15,646 nt of DNA from PUPG01 sp964463915 (GCA_964463915.1 CAYXEH010000056.1:1-15646); one strand, 5' to 3'. Shown: positions 1 to 7,379, counted from the first letter of the stretch. Notes: generated by a model not told the origin, from the letters alone. A program made the numbers and translations.

Positions 1-386
1 TCAACGGCAACAAACAGTGAAGCTGCCATGGGAGCTGTTAACCACTTCCACCTGCCTGATCCTTTAGCCCATTCAAAAAGTTTTGCAATGAGGCCAAATA
101 TTACCAGGAATTTAGCAGCATTGAAAATCACAAGAACAAGCCAGATAAAGACCCCTGGGAAGACCAGCTGGCCGGTATAGGCCGCCACTGTTGGGAAAAT
201 CCAGCCTTGTATGATCACTGCTTGCGCGATTCCTGTGACCGCACCTGCCAGCATCCCGGTTCTGACGTTTACCCGGTATTTGATCAGTAGGTAAAAAATG
301 GGCACATAACAAATCCAGCCAAGCCACCATGATAAATAGTGGATGGCAATTCCTGACAACAATCCAGCCAGTAAGGGCCATGTCAT
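1..386 (-). CDS. lnt: Apolipoprotein N-acyltransferase-like membrane protein, N-terminal part only
   Basis: Partial gene. It starts inside the window and runs off the left edge on the minus strand. The visible 128 codons contain several hydrophobic segments in the order expected for the membrane half of Lnt: a first helix (LLAGLLSGI), a WLGWICYVPIFYLL segment, a short basic loop (KYRVNVRTG), further helices, and a segment ending TAPMAASLFVAVE that matches the APALWVLLEY-type segment preceding the catalytic domain. Lnt adds the third acyl chain to lipoproteins in the inner membrane. The nitrilase-like catalytic domain with its Glu-Lys-Cys triad would lie outside the window, so activity cannot be judged. 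I chose the ATG at 386 because AAGG lies 6 bases before it. An in-frame TTG at 425 would add 13 residues, and an in-frame TGA blocks extension beyond about 440. It follows the CTERM-tail gene by 70 bp on the same strand. Any other polytopic protein is the main alternative. Confidence 0.62.
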   Translation of the reverse strand, partial: MTWPLLAGLLSGIAIHYLSWWLGWICYVPIFYLLIKYRVNVRTGMLAGAVTGIAQAVIIQGWIFPTVAAYTGQLVFPGVFIWLVLVIFNAAKFLVIFGLIAKLFEWAKGSGRWKWLTAPMAASLFVAV

Positions 387-456
387 CAGCGCCTTGCTGT
401 TATTGGTAATAAACAGTTTTATCAAATGCAGGGTTAAAATAAGGGCTCAATGTCGC

Positions 457-1152
457 TCAAAACACGCTGCGCTTAAAAATCAAGCTTCCCAAAAGGATTA
501 ATAATGCCGCCAGGGCCAACCCCCATCTGGACAGAGGGGCCTTAACAGGTTCATTCAGGTCAGAGAAGTCCGTAAAAAGTGAAGCCGCCGTTGTTTCTTT
601 AGTGACGCTGGCTGAATTACGTAGCAATTGGAACTCATAAGTGACCTCATCCAATGCTTCATCGGTGGCTTTTATGCAAAACTCCAATTCTGTAGTTGTG
701 TTTGCTGGAAGGTTACGATGCTTGTTGTTGGGATCATTTGTATCAAATAGATAGCCTTGAACCTCACCATAAGAACCAAATGCTGAAAGAAGTTGGTTGG
801 TGCTTTGATCCTGATTGTTAAAATGAGATGAAGTTGAAAATACGAAATGGCTGGTGCTTTCATCGGTCGTGATCACATGCCAGCTTGTGCCTCCATCATT
901 TGTGTATTGAAGGTTGATTGTCTCTGAATTCAGGTCAAAATTATGATCAATGTTGGCCAGTTCAATCCTTAAACGAATGTTGTTCTTATGGGTTAGTGTG
1001 ATAGGGGTGTCCTGGTCTGCCATCCAGGTGGCGGTGGTTTCCCCTCCGTTGTCATTTCTCCAGCGCCAGGTGCCCTGGCGGGCAGTAGAGAAGGCGGGCA
1101 AGGAGAGGCCCATGAGCAATAACAGCACCAGCAAGCGGTTAAAAATAGTCAT
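457..1152 (-). CDS. Secreted beta-sandwich-like protein with a CTERM-type sorting tail
   Basis: A 231-residue exported protein. Residues 1–24 form a signal peptide (MTIFNRLL followed by a long Leu-rich core and AFSTA). From about residue 26 the sequence QGTWRWRNDNGGETTATW resembles a module I have met at the start of many secreted Bacteroidota proteins, in which W-R-W-R-N-D is followed by a GGTSW motif; it reads as a beta-sandwich. The C-terminus (residues 201–231) is tripartite: a Pro-Leu-Ser-x-Trp-Gly motif at about 206–211, a hydrophobic helix of about 15 residues, and a final Lys-Arg cluster. That arrangement is like the IPTL/PEP-CTERM signals cut by exosortase-type enzymes. No catalytic residues are evident and the function is unknown, probably surface or extracellular. 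It lies immediately upstream of the lnt-like gene on the same strand. A plain C-terminal membrane anchor is the alternative reading of the tail. Confidence 0.72.
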   Translation of the reverse strand: MTIFNRLLVLLLLMGLSLPAFSTARQGTWRWRNDNGGETTATWMADQDTPITLTHKNNIRLRIELANIDHNFDLNSETINLQYTNDGGTSWHVITTDESTSHFVFSTSSHFNNQDQSTNQLLSAFGSYGEVQGYLFDTNDPNNKHRNLPANTTTELEFCIKATDEALDEVTYEFQLLRNSASVTKETTAASLFTDFSDLNEPVKAPLSRWGLALAALLILLGSLIFKRSVF

Positions 1153-2029
1153 ATGCCTTGTTTTTAGGTGAATAATAGGTTGTTTGAGTAAGGGTTAAGA
1201 AACATCTGGTAAAAGGTGAAAATAAGTCTCTTTTTCGCCACTAAAAGTAAAAAAATACTAAATAACTTTACTTTAACAATATACAGAAGTGTGAATTTTC
1301 TTTTAATTTATAAAAGACGGGTTTAAATGTCTATTAATGGGTTGATATATTGTGAGTTGTGCTGTCAGGCCATTCGTCTCCACTTAATGTTCATTAGTGA
1401 TTGTTAATATCTTCGATGGGTCACGCTTTCTTGTGGACGCATTCTGTGGAGTCAATTTTGTGGATTAATAAATGCGAACAGATAAACTTAGTTGCAAGCA
1501 TGCCCGGCACTGCCAGGCTTAACAAAAAAAGCCTTCTTTACCTGTGTGGTTTGTTTTGGAGGGTGCATTTAATTTTTTTTGAGAGGAATTGTCTTTCACC
1601 CCCAAAATTCTGCGGATAAAAGGATCTTTCGATGAAATATCCTGGCAGATGCGCTTTCCCCTTTTAGCATATTCAGCCACCTTGTTGTTTCGCTTTGGCC
1701 AACAATAACCTTTTTGATTGCTTCCTTATCCGTGCTTTTGGATCTGTTCAATATCCATTTCCCGGAACTTACCTTATTTTTCCCAACAAACTCCTGCTTT
1801 ATTAACCGCTGTTTAGCAAAGATGGCTAATCATGTTAATTAGCAATGAGCAAAACGTACCATTAATGTTAGATACGGGTATATTTTAATTCGTTGGATGA
1901 ACCCTGATCCATCCGGTTATGTTAAATTTATGCCATGAATCCAACGAACCAGGCCAGAAGGAACCGGATCCAACGAAGCCGGGATAATTCAAAACCAGGC
2001 TCAGGCAAACGGGCCAAAGAAACCGGGAT
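1153..2029. other. AT-rich 877-bp gap with no convincing gene
   Basis: This gap separates a minus-strand gene from a plus-strand gene, so both promoters should lie here. The part from 1200 to 1320 is very AT-rich. A perfect small hairpin is visible at 1825–1843 (GCTAAT, seven-base loop, ATTAGC). TATATTTT at 1879–1886 is one base from the Bacteroidota -7 consensus TAnnTTTG, with no good -33 box. A minus-strand frame at about 1610–1835 stays open for roughly 70 codons but has no early ATG and no recognisable motif. The plus-strand frame at 1401–1619 also resembles no known protein. From about 1940 the sequence becomes internally repetitive (annotated separately). Confidence 0.6.
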
Positions 2030-2105
2030 ATGCAAAACCAGGCTCAAATAAACAGCGCCACAGTGAACCGACACATTCAATACCGGGCCAACAGAAACCG
2101 GCTGA
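1944..2105 (+). repeat. Degenerate direct repeats running into the kinase 5' end
   Basis: The 14-mer CAAAACCAGGCTCA occurs at 1990 and again at 2033, a 43-bp offset. Related blocks of the form GCCA(A/G)A(A/G)RAAACCGG recur at about 1949, 2012 and 2088. The second 14-mer begins directly after the ATG at 2030, so the repeats span the leader and the first codons of the VTE5–VTE6-like gene. A 38-codon frame (1935–2051) overlaps the main start by 22 bases. It encodes ARRNRIQRS, similar to ANRNRLIRKS in the main protein, which suggests a local duplication of the gene's 5' end. Confidence 0.55.
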
Positions 2106-3403
2106 TAAGGAAAAGCATCCACTTCCTGACCGGGATCGCGCTTTTCGGGCTGACTTTTTTGCTCGATCACCTGGCGTTACTGGCAGTGATTGTGGCTGGC
2201 AGCGTGTTTGCCTTTGTCAGTTATTGGTCTCAAAGCTTTCAATTAATTCATAAAACCAGGAATCACAGCCTCGGCACCCTTTTTTACCCTTTGGGCGTGC
2301 TCATTGCCTTTGTTCTGCTTTACCAGATGCCGATTGAATACTTCCGGGCCTCTTTGCTGGTGCTGGCTGTTTCAGATACCATGGCCAATCTTTTCGGCAG
2401 GATTCGTTTCGGGAATATTGGTTTTCAACCATTGCGGGAAGATAAATCGCTTTACGGGATTGTGGCATTTGCCGTCAGTACGCTGATTATTTTTTATGTC
2501 CTGTTGCCCGACGCTGCGGTGTGGCATTACCTGATTCTGGCCACATTGCTGGCCATTGTTTTTGAAATTTTTTCATGGCGGGGTTCGGACAATCTCAGTA
2601 TTCCAGTTGGTTCGGCCCTGTTTTTTATTGTGATGGACCGGCACGAGAGTGACCTGGTGTTTTTGATTTTGCTGGTGTTGGTTGCCGGGATGGGAGCCTT
2701 CCTGCTTAACCGGTTCCGGCTGCTGGAAAAGCAGGCAAGCGCCCTGGTGTTTTTTATGGCCGTTTATTTTACAGGAGCCCTGGGGTTTTCATGGGTGATA
2801 CTGATTGTCAGCTTTTTTGTGACATCGGTCTTGTTCACCATTGTCAGGGCCAGAAAATCGCGTAATCCTTCGGCTTTGCATGGTCGCAATACCTGGCAGG
2901 TGCTGGCGAACAGCGTGTGGGCAATTTGGTTTTCTGCTGCCTGGCTGATCACGGGGAATGAAATCCTGGTTCTTCTGTATGTCAGCGTGGTGGCGGCTGT
3001 TACAGCCGACACCTGGGCCAGCGAGATCGGCCCCCTGTTTCATCGCCGTTGTTTCTCGCTGTATCACCGCAGGATGAAGCCCTCAGGCATCAATGGAGGC
3101 GTTTCGATGGCGGGGAGCCTGGCAGCCCTTGCGGGTGCTGTTTTTATTGCCGGGATGGCTTACTGGCTGTTTGCCCCGGTAATTGATTCCAGCCTGGTTA
3201 TCTTGCTTGCCCTTTCGGGGTTCCTGGCCTCTTTTGCGGACTCATTGCTTGGGGCATTTGTAGAAGATAACCTGGAAAGGTGGATCGGCTCGTTTGACAA
3301 TGTAAACGGGCTTACCGCAAATGACCTGATCAATGTGCTGGGATCCCTTGCCGCACCGGTACTCCTGATGCTGGGAATAATAATCATGGAAGTTGTCCGG
3401 TAG
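2030..3403 (+). CDS. Fused VTE5-like (dolichol/phytol kinase) and VTE6-like (DUF92) membrane protein
   Basis: A 457-residue polytopic membrane protein with two recognisable halves. Residues 24–200 match the CTP-dependent dolichol/phytol kinase family (SEC59/VTE5): RKSIH at 27–31, GTLFYPLG at 82–89, SDTMANLFGR at 115–124, KSLYG at 139–143 and DNLSIPVGSAL at 187–197. Residues 245–455 match DUF92 (TMEM19/VTE6): NTWQVLANS at 287–295, ADTWASEIGPL at 326–336, GGVSMAGS at 356–363, FADSLLGAFVE at 402–412 and LTANDLINVLGSLAA at 428–442. In plants, VTE5 phosphorylates phytol and VTE6 phosphorylates phytyl phosphate, giving phytyl diphosphate. The fusion therefore looks like a one-protein salvage route from a prenyl alcohol to its diphosphate, although the substrate here is inferred. 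The N-terminus before residue 24 is repeat-derived and Asn/Gln/Arg-rich. An in-frame TAA about 50 bases upstream limits extension. It is convergent with the UbiA gene. Alternative: a lipid kinase or cytidylyltransferase with another substrate. Confidence 0.82.
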   Translation: MQNQAQINSATVNRHIQYRANRNRLIRKSIHFLTGIALFGLTFLLDHLALLAVIVAGSVFAFVSYWSQSFQLIHKTRNHSLGTLFYPLGVLIAFVLLYQMPIEYFRASLLVLAVSDTMANLFGRIRFGNIGFQPLREDKSLYGIVAFAVSTLIIFYVLLPDAAVWHYLILATLLAIVFEIFSWRGSDNLSIPVGSALFFIVMDRHESDLVFLILLVLVAGMGAFLLNRFRLLEKQASALVFFMAVYFTGALGFSWVILIVSFFVTSVLFTIVRARKSRNPSALHGRNTWQVLANSVWAIWFSAAWLITGNEILVLLYVSVVAAVTADTWASEIGPLFHRRCFSLYHRRMKPSGINGGVSMAGSLAALAGAVFIAGMAYWLFAPVIDSSLVILLALSGFLASFADSLLGAFVEDNLERWIGSFDNVNGLTANDLINVLGSLAAPVLLMLGIIIMEVVR

Positions 3404-3497
3404 GCTTTGTATGAGGGCCACCTGTCGTTGAGGAACGTGCCGGGTTGGTGGGGGATTGTCCGACAAAGATCTGTATAAGAACAAGTCGTCGCCTGGG

Positions 3498-3520
3498 AAC
3501 CGTGCCGGTTTTATTTTATA
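3498..3520 (+). terminator. Possible rho-independent terminator after the VTE5–VTE6-like gene
   Basis: AACCG (3498–3502) and CGGTT (3506–3510) form a perfect 5-bp stem with a 3-base loop, followed on the plus strand by the T-rich run TTATTTTAT. GTCGCC at about 3488 and GGCGAC at about 3522 could form an outer stem around it. It lies in the 196-bp convergent gap, about 95 bp after the stop codon. The stem is short, so this is tentative. I see nothing else in this gap apart from a partial echo of the stem sequence (GGAACGTGCCGG) at about 3431. Confidence 0.4.
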
Positions 3521-3599
3521 TGGGCGACAAAACGGGGTTAACAACCAATTTTCACCAAGGGCCCGCAAGCGGTGCGTAAAAACGGCCCGAAAAGGCGCG

Positions 3600-4568
3600 C
3601 TATAACAATCTGAGGGCCAAGCCGGCAATAAGCAGTAAAGAGAAGGCCAAATGAATCAATACGGTCAGTTTGGCTCCTTTTTTAAGCTCATCGGGTTGGT
3701 CATGGTGTTTGTAAATGATCCTGGCCGCAGCCGGAAAAATGAAAAGATAAGGCAAAACAGCCAGCAAGACAGGCCATGACGGGGCATCCAGATACACAGA
3801 CAGATAGATCATATTGGCTACAATCAGGGCTTGCACCAGCAAATAGATCAAAGCGGCAGCCCGGGTGCCCAGCCGGGACGCGACGCCATGTTTGCCCCCC
3901 TTTCTGTCTGCGTCGATATCGATCATCTGACCCACCAGGAGTATGGATGATGTGCTAAGTCCGGTGGCGGGCATCAGTGCAATCACATAAGGATGAAACC
4001 CGATGTTCTGGCTGACGGCTGCAATCATAATGGCCATGGGGCCGAAAGCAAACCAAACGGAGACCTCCCCAAGACCCCTGTAGGCGAGTTTAAAGGGTGG
4101 TGCCGTGTAATATTTACTGAAAAAGGCCGACAGAAGGAATAGTATGATAAGATGGGGCCATAAAGCTTCTTTGATGAAAAGAAGCAGAAGAACAGAAGCA
4201 ATTAACGCCATCACAAGGGCTGACCGGGCGATGAAAAACATCCGCCCCATGAGTTCGGGATGAGATTGTAAAATGCCTGAACCACCGCTGGATTCATTGC
4301 GGTGTTCGTTCACCGCATCTGTACCCTGGAGGGTGTCATAAATGTCATTATAGACGTTGACTGCGGCATGCAAGCCAATCCCGATGATCAGCATCAGCAG
4401 AAAGTTCAAAGGCAGAAAATATCCGTTGATGCTTACACTGAGTAAGGTTCCCGCCAGCAAGGGCGCGATGATTGAACTCAGGAAAGGGGCCCGGATCATT
4501 TGCAGCAGGCCTGGAGGTTGTGAGCCGGAAGATTCCGGACCGGGGGTTGTTGTTTTTTCTTGGGTCAT
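3600..4568 (-). CDS. UbiA-family prenyltransferase (MenA-like)
   Basis: A 322-residue integral membrane prenyltransferase. Both Asp-rich motifs of the UbiA superfamily, which bind prenyl diphosphate through Mg2+, are visible: NDIYD at residues 74–78, followed by the QGTD/SSGGSG loop, and DIDADRKGGK at 217–226. YYTAPPFKLAYRGLGE at 153–168 is the connector typical of MenA (1,4-dihydroxy-2-naphthoate prenyltransferase) and relatives. About eight or nine hydrophobic helices fit the fold. The N-terminal 20 residues are polar and Pro/Ser-rich. The enzyme would transfer a prenyl chain to an aromatic acceptor, with menaquinone synthesis the most likely pathway. No other men genes are in the window, so the acceptor is not established. 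It converges with the VTE5–VTE6-like gene, which could supply prenyl diphosphate. The 184-bp gap to the upstream FemAB-like gene holds nothing I recognise. A chlorophyll/haem-O-synthase-like or ether-lipid UbiA enzyme is a less likely alternative. Confidence 0.83.
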   Translation of the reverse strand: MTQEKTTTPGPESSGSQPPGLLQMIRAPFLSSIIAPLLAGTLLSVSINGYFLPLNFLLMLIIGIGLHAAVNVYNDIYDTLQGTDAVNEHRNESSGGSGILQSHPELMGRMFFIARSALVMALIASVLLLLFIKEALWPHLIILFLLSAFFSKYYTAPPFKLAYRGLGEVSVWFAFGPMAIMIAAVSQNIGFHPYVIALMPATGLSTSSILLVGQMIDIDADRKGGKHGVASRLGTRAAALIYLLVQALIVANMIYLSVYLDAPSWPVLLAVLPYLFIFPAAARIIYKHHDQPDELKKGAKLTVLIHLAFSLLLIAGLALRLL

Positions 4569-4752
4569 AAGCCGAATTGGTTACATATGGGGTATTGGTC
4601 AAACATCCGGGAACCAAAAAAGTTGATATCCGCATGTTAAAACCCAGGAATTGGGTATGCAGTATGGCCATTGGTTGCCGGGCAATTCTGCCCTGGCATG
4701 GACTGCCGCTGGAACATCGACACGTTTACAATCACGGGTATATTTGAAATGA

Positions 4753-6141
4753 TTACCGGCGAAGCAGCGCCCATACATTGAACCCAAGTTCTGCCACGGA
4801 ATACATCAGTTTTTGATTCACCCGGGCATAGCGTCCGTGGTTGACCCAGTTTCCGCCGAACCTGGCCTTGAAGTCCCGTACCCCGTAGGGTTCCTCCGGG
4901 TTACCCATTCCCATGAAATCGAAGCAGGGGATCTGGGTTTTTGCCGCATGGGAGATGGCTGCCCAGGTGACGAGTACACTCGGGTAGATCCCTTTTGCCT
5001 TGTACTGCCGGTCAAGACCGCAAACATACCACTCGTACATGGCCTTTCCCGGGGTGACGGGGCAGGCAATACCGCCGATGACCTTGTTTTCGTGGGTTAC
5101 AAGGAGGATGGTAGCAGGGGTTGCTCCGGGGCTGTGGCCCTTTGCGGTTGGTTGGTTCTCACGGGCAGCGTCAGGTGGAAAGTCTGTCGGGCTGGCAAAC
5201 GGGTCGCGAAGTTGTTGGTTATCATGGACGGAGTGAGGGTAAGAGTCTGTCGGGCTGGCAAACGGGTCGCGAAGTTGTTGGTTCTCATGGGATGAGGCTG
5301 GTGGGTGCTGCCCGTGAGCATTGGACGAGGCTGGCGGGGTTGTTGATTGAGGAGCCGAAGACCCGGGGTTTAGGCTTAAATCATACAAGGCATGGAAGAA
5401 TTCCCTCGATGGGAGGGGTTTACGGACTTTTTTGGTGTAAAGTTCCTGCAGGATGTCGTAAAACCCGTCAATTTGTGTTTTGGTAGGGCGTTCGACAATT
5501 CGGGCACCGTTTCTCAGGCTCTTGTTGACCTGGCGGCGGCGGGTGGCGCTTAAGCCTTTCCAGGCAGTATTCTCAGAAGAAGTGTCTACCAGCAGGTTAA
5601 GCTTATCCTGCCAGTGATAACCATAATCTTTGAACAGGACACGCTGGTCGGTCAGGTCATAAAAGTTTCTGAATTGGGTAAACAGGGAGTTGCCTGAAAC
5701 CTGTAGGTTGAGGGCGTGGAGCAGGCTTTTCAGGGTGGTCTCCTTTTGAAGACGTGTTCCTTCGGCCAGCAGGGGTCCGCCGTAAACCAGGGTGCGTGCA
5801 CTCAATCTGGTGTATAATGGTTTAAGCGGCCAATATTTCCAGGCTCCCTGCTGATTTTCCCTGATGGTCAGGGCCAGCAGGGAGCCGGCGATGCGGTCTT
5901 CGTCGATCATCTCACCGGGGCGGCCTTTTCTTTGCCGGACTCCCGGATCTTTCAATCCCCCTTCTTTTACCGCCAGCAATAATACCCATTCTGCTTCGGG
6001 CCACTTCTCAGTCATCCTGATGAAGTCAGGAAGCTGAAAAAAGGACCTTTGGGGGTTTGATGACGCAAAGCGGGTATATGCCTCGTAAAGTGGTCCCGAG
6101 GGATGAGTGATGTGTATGGTTTTAGGTTGGATCATTGTCAA
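4753..6141 (-). CDS. FemAB/GNAT-type transferase with a repeat-bearing insertion
   Basis: A 462-residue cytoplasmic protein of the FemAB-like/CelD (Acetyltransf_6) group, which includes enzymes adding amino acids to lipid II and other acyl transferases. Family features are SFFQLPDFI at 33–41, a basic helix with RRRQVNKSLRNGARI at 201–215, YTKKVRKPLPSREFF at 235–249, ILLVTHENKVIGGI at 345–358, AMYEWYVCGLDRQYK at 367–381, and the C-terminal FMGMGNPEEPYGVRDFKARFGG at 409–430 that is characteristic of the group. The family is usually near 330–350 residues. The excess comes mainly from residues 256–343, a Pro/Ser/Gln-rich linker with two exact-length 21-residue repeats (HENQQLRDPFASPTD and its copy HDNQQLRDPFASPTD), inserted between a helix and the beta strand TILLV. 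A smaller extra loop lies at 59–84. The frame is intact through both. M3 (6135) is an equally good start. It lies downstream of DUF4837 with a 140-bp gap. Substrate unknown. Confidence 0.78.
   Translation of the reverse strand: MTMIQPKTIHITHPSGPLYEAYTRFASSNPQRSFFQLPDFIRMTEKWPEAEWVLLLAVKEGGLKDPGVRQRKGRPGEMIDEDRIAGSLLALTIRENQQGAWKYWPLKPLYTRLSARTLVYGGPLLAEGTRLQKETTLKSLLHALNLQVSGNSLFTQFRNFYDLTDQRVLFKDYGYHWQDKLNLLVDTSSENTAWKGLSATRRRQVNKSLRNGARIVERPTKTQIDGFYDILQELYTKKVRKPLPSREFFHALYDLSLNPGSSAPQSTTPPASSNAHGQHPPASSHENQQLRDPFASPTDSYPHSVHDNQQLRDPFASPTDFPPDAARENQPTAKGHSPGATPATILLVTHENKVIGGIACPVTPGKAMYEWYVCGLDRQYKAKGIYPSVLVTWAAISHAAKTQIPCFDFMGMGNPEEPYGVRDFKARFGGNWVNHGRYARVNQKLMYSVAELGFNVWALLRR
5140..5283 (-). 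repeat. 63-bp tandem repeat inside the FemAB-like coding sequence
   Basis: Read on the minus strand, two 63-bp units (5283–5221 and 5220–5158) are followed by a partial third (about 5157–5140). Each begins AACCAACAACTTCGCG, continues GACCCGTTTGCCAGCCCGAC and ends with CATGAG or a close variant (CATGAT, CGTGAG). The first about 47 bases of the two full units are essentially identical, so the duplication is recent or being homogenised. Each unit is exactly 21 codons, so the frame of the host gene is kept. Shorter related blocks (CCAGCCTC(A/G)TCC) precede the array at about 5290–5340. The same unit occurs outside genes at 9448–9600. Confidence 0.9.
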
Positions 6142-6281
6142 TGTTAATACAAAGACGGGTCGGGCAGTTTGCCTGTGAAAATCTCCGGCCGGTATCAGTT
6201 ATTAACGTGCACCACCTCATTTTAACCAGCGCGGATTCAATGACAGCTGGTTGTCTGTTTCCATCAGCATGAGGACCTGAC

Positions 6282-7379
6282 TTAGTCTTCTTCCGGCAAT
6301 TCTTCAGCAGGGGGTTCAATCCCTTCCGGTGCTTCTTCTTTATCTTCTTCCGGATCAGCGAAACGTGCTGACCATATGATGGCCTCCACCTGGCGCATAT
6401 AATCCCGTTTTTCATACTTGGGGGCAAATACCCATCCATCCACCATCAGCAGGCGGCTGTTTTCTTCATCCACGAAAGTGTATGTTACAAACGGACCACC
6501 CATAAAATCACCTTCCACGCGCCATAGCCCACGCATCTCCATGGCGAATTTACCGTTCAGGGAAACCTCCCTGAAAGCAGGACGCAGTTCCAGCGGATCG
6601 CCCCTATAGGTGGCCATGTAGGTGTCAGGGATGTGCCCGGGAATGTATCTTTCGGTGATGGAGTCGCGGCGGTCCCAGATGACATCTTCATCGAAATCCA
6701 CTTCCGGATCTGTGTAATCCATGCTCCAGATCATGACCGCCTGGTCGAAATCCTCGTTGGTGGCTGATTTTCTCAGCCATATGAAATCCTCGTTTTCTAT
6801 CACGGGATAATAACCTTCCGGAACGATCATCTCAAGGCCGAAGGTTTCTTTAACCGCATTGTAAGAATTGCTTTGGATCATACGACGATAGGCATTCTGT
6901 AAACGGATGTATTCCAACTGCAGGTACCTGTCATGAAACCCTTCTTTGTTGTCGTTCAGTATGCGGGAAATCTCTGCCGGGTTCGGGCCCTTAACAGTTA
7001 CAACCAGCTGGGGGTAAGAATACACATCGCGGGTGATCTCAATGGTTGGTGATTCCAGTGTTTGATCCAGCTCTATTCTGAAAATATGACGGTGGGGTTC
7101 AAATACCTTGGTAAAATCATCACTCGGAATATGGATGACATCGAACATGGGCTCCCGCTGGGGCAGCATCGGTACTTCTGCCCGAAAAACCTGCCGGAAG
7201 GTTTCTCCCACTTCTCCGTCCCATAACCTGGGTTCCATGACGGCCAGGAGCTCTCCTGCTCGCCCTGAAGCAGAGGGTTTGCTGGGTCTTTCAACCGTGG
7301 TGCAGGCTGTGAAGCCCAGCACAGCGATCATCAGTATGGTAAATGAAGAAAGCCGTCTCTGTTTCTTTTTCTGGTTCAT
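6282..7379 (-). CDS. DUF4837 family lipoprotein
   Basis: A 365-residue predicted lipoprotein of the DUF4837 family, which I know from Bacteroidota and which has no established biochemical role. The start at 7379 gives MNQKKKQRR, a hydrophobic core and a lipobox GFTAC with Cys26; the longer frame to 7421 would place 14 polar residues before this signal and is less likely. Family-like stretches include GRAGELLAVME just after the anchor, LWDGEVGETFRQVF, FRIELDQTL, GYYPVIENEDFIWLRK and YMATYRGDPLELRPAFREVSLNGKFAMEMRGLW, ending in a conserved IIWSARF. The last about 25 residues are strongly acidic and Pro-rich (EEDKEEAPEG, EELPEED), probably a disordered tail. It lies 58 bp after the MltD-like gene on the same strand, so the two are probably cotranscribed. 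Placement with envelope genes suggests a periplasmic or outer-membrane role. Confidence 0.83.
   Translation of the reverse strand: MNQKKKQRRLSSFTILMIAVLGFTACTTVERPSKPSASGRAGELLAVMEPRLWDGEVGETFRQVFRAEVPMLPQREPMFDVIHIPSDDFTKVFEPHRHIFRIELDQTLESPTIEITRDVYSYPQLVVTVKGPNPAEISRILNDNKEGFHDRYLQLEYIRLQNAYRRMIQSNSYNAVKETFGLEMIVPEGYYPVIENEDFIWLRKSATNEDFDQAVMIWSMDYTDPEVDFDEDVIWDRRDSITERYIPGHIPDTYMATYRGDPLELRPAFREVSLNGKFAMEMRGLWRVEGDFMGGPFVTYTFVDEENSRLLMVDGWVFAPKYEKRDYMRQVEAIIWSARFADPEEDKEEAPEGIEPPAEELPEED

Noticed and set aside
112..381. Minus-strand 89-codon frame in the lnt-like region
   Set aside because: It is a different frame from the one that gives hydrophobic helices and an Lnt-like pattern continuing off the edge; its product is Cys/Arg-rich with no family features.
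1511..1540. Terminator from AGGCTT…AAGCCT
   Set aside because: Only 6 bp with no T-run, and not located at a gene end.
1401..1619. Plus-strand 72-codon frame
   Set aside because: No recognisable motif, no start signal and unusual composition for this genome; probably chance.
3242..3628. Minus-strand 128-codon frame across the convergent gap
   Set aside because: Overlaps the end of the kinase gene and the UbiA stop, with no protein-like pattern; the kinase frame has clear DUF92 motifs.
4813..5486. Long plus-strand frames opposite the FemAB-like gene
   Set aside because: Antisense shadows; their repeated SLSGWQTGREVV peptides are just the reverse reading of the 63-bp repeat.
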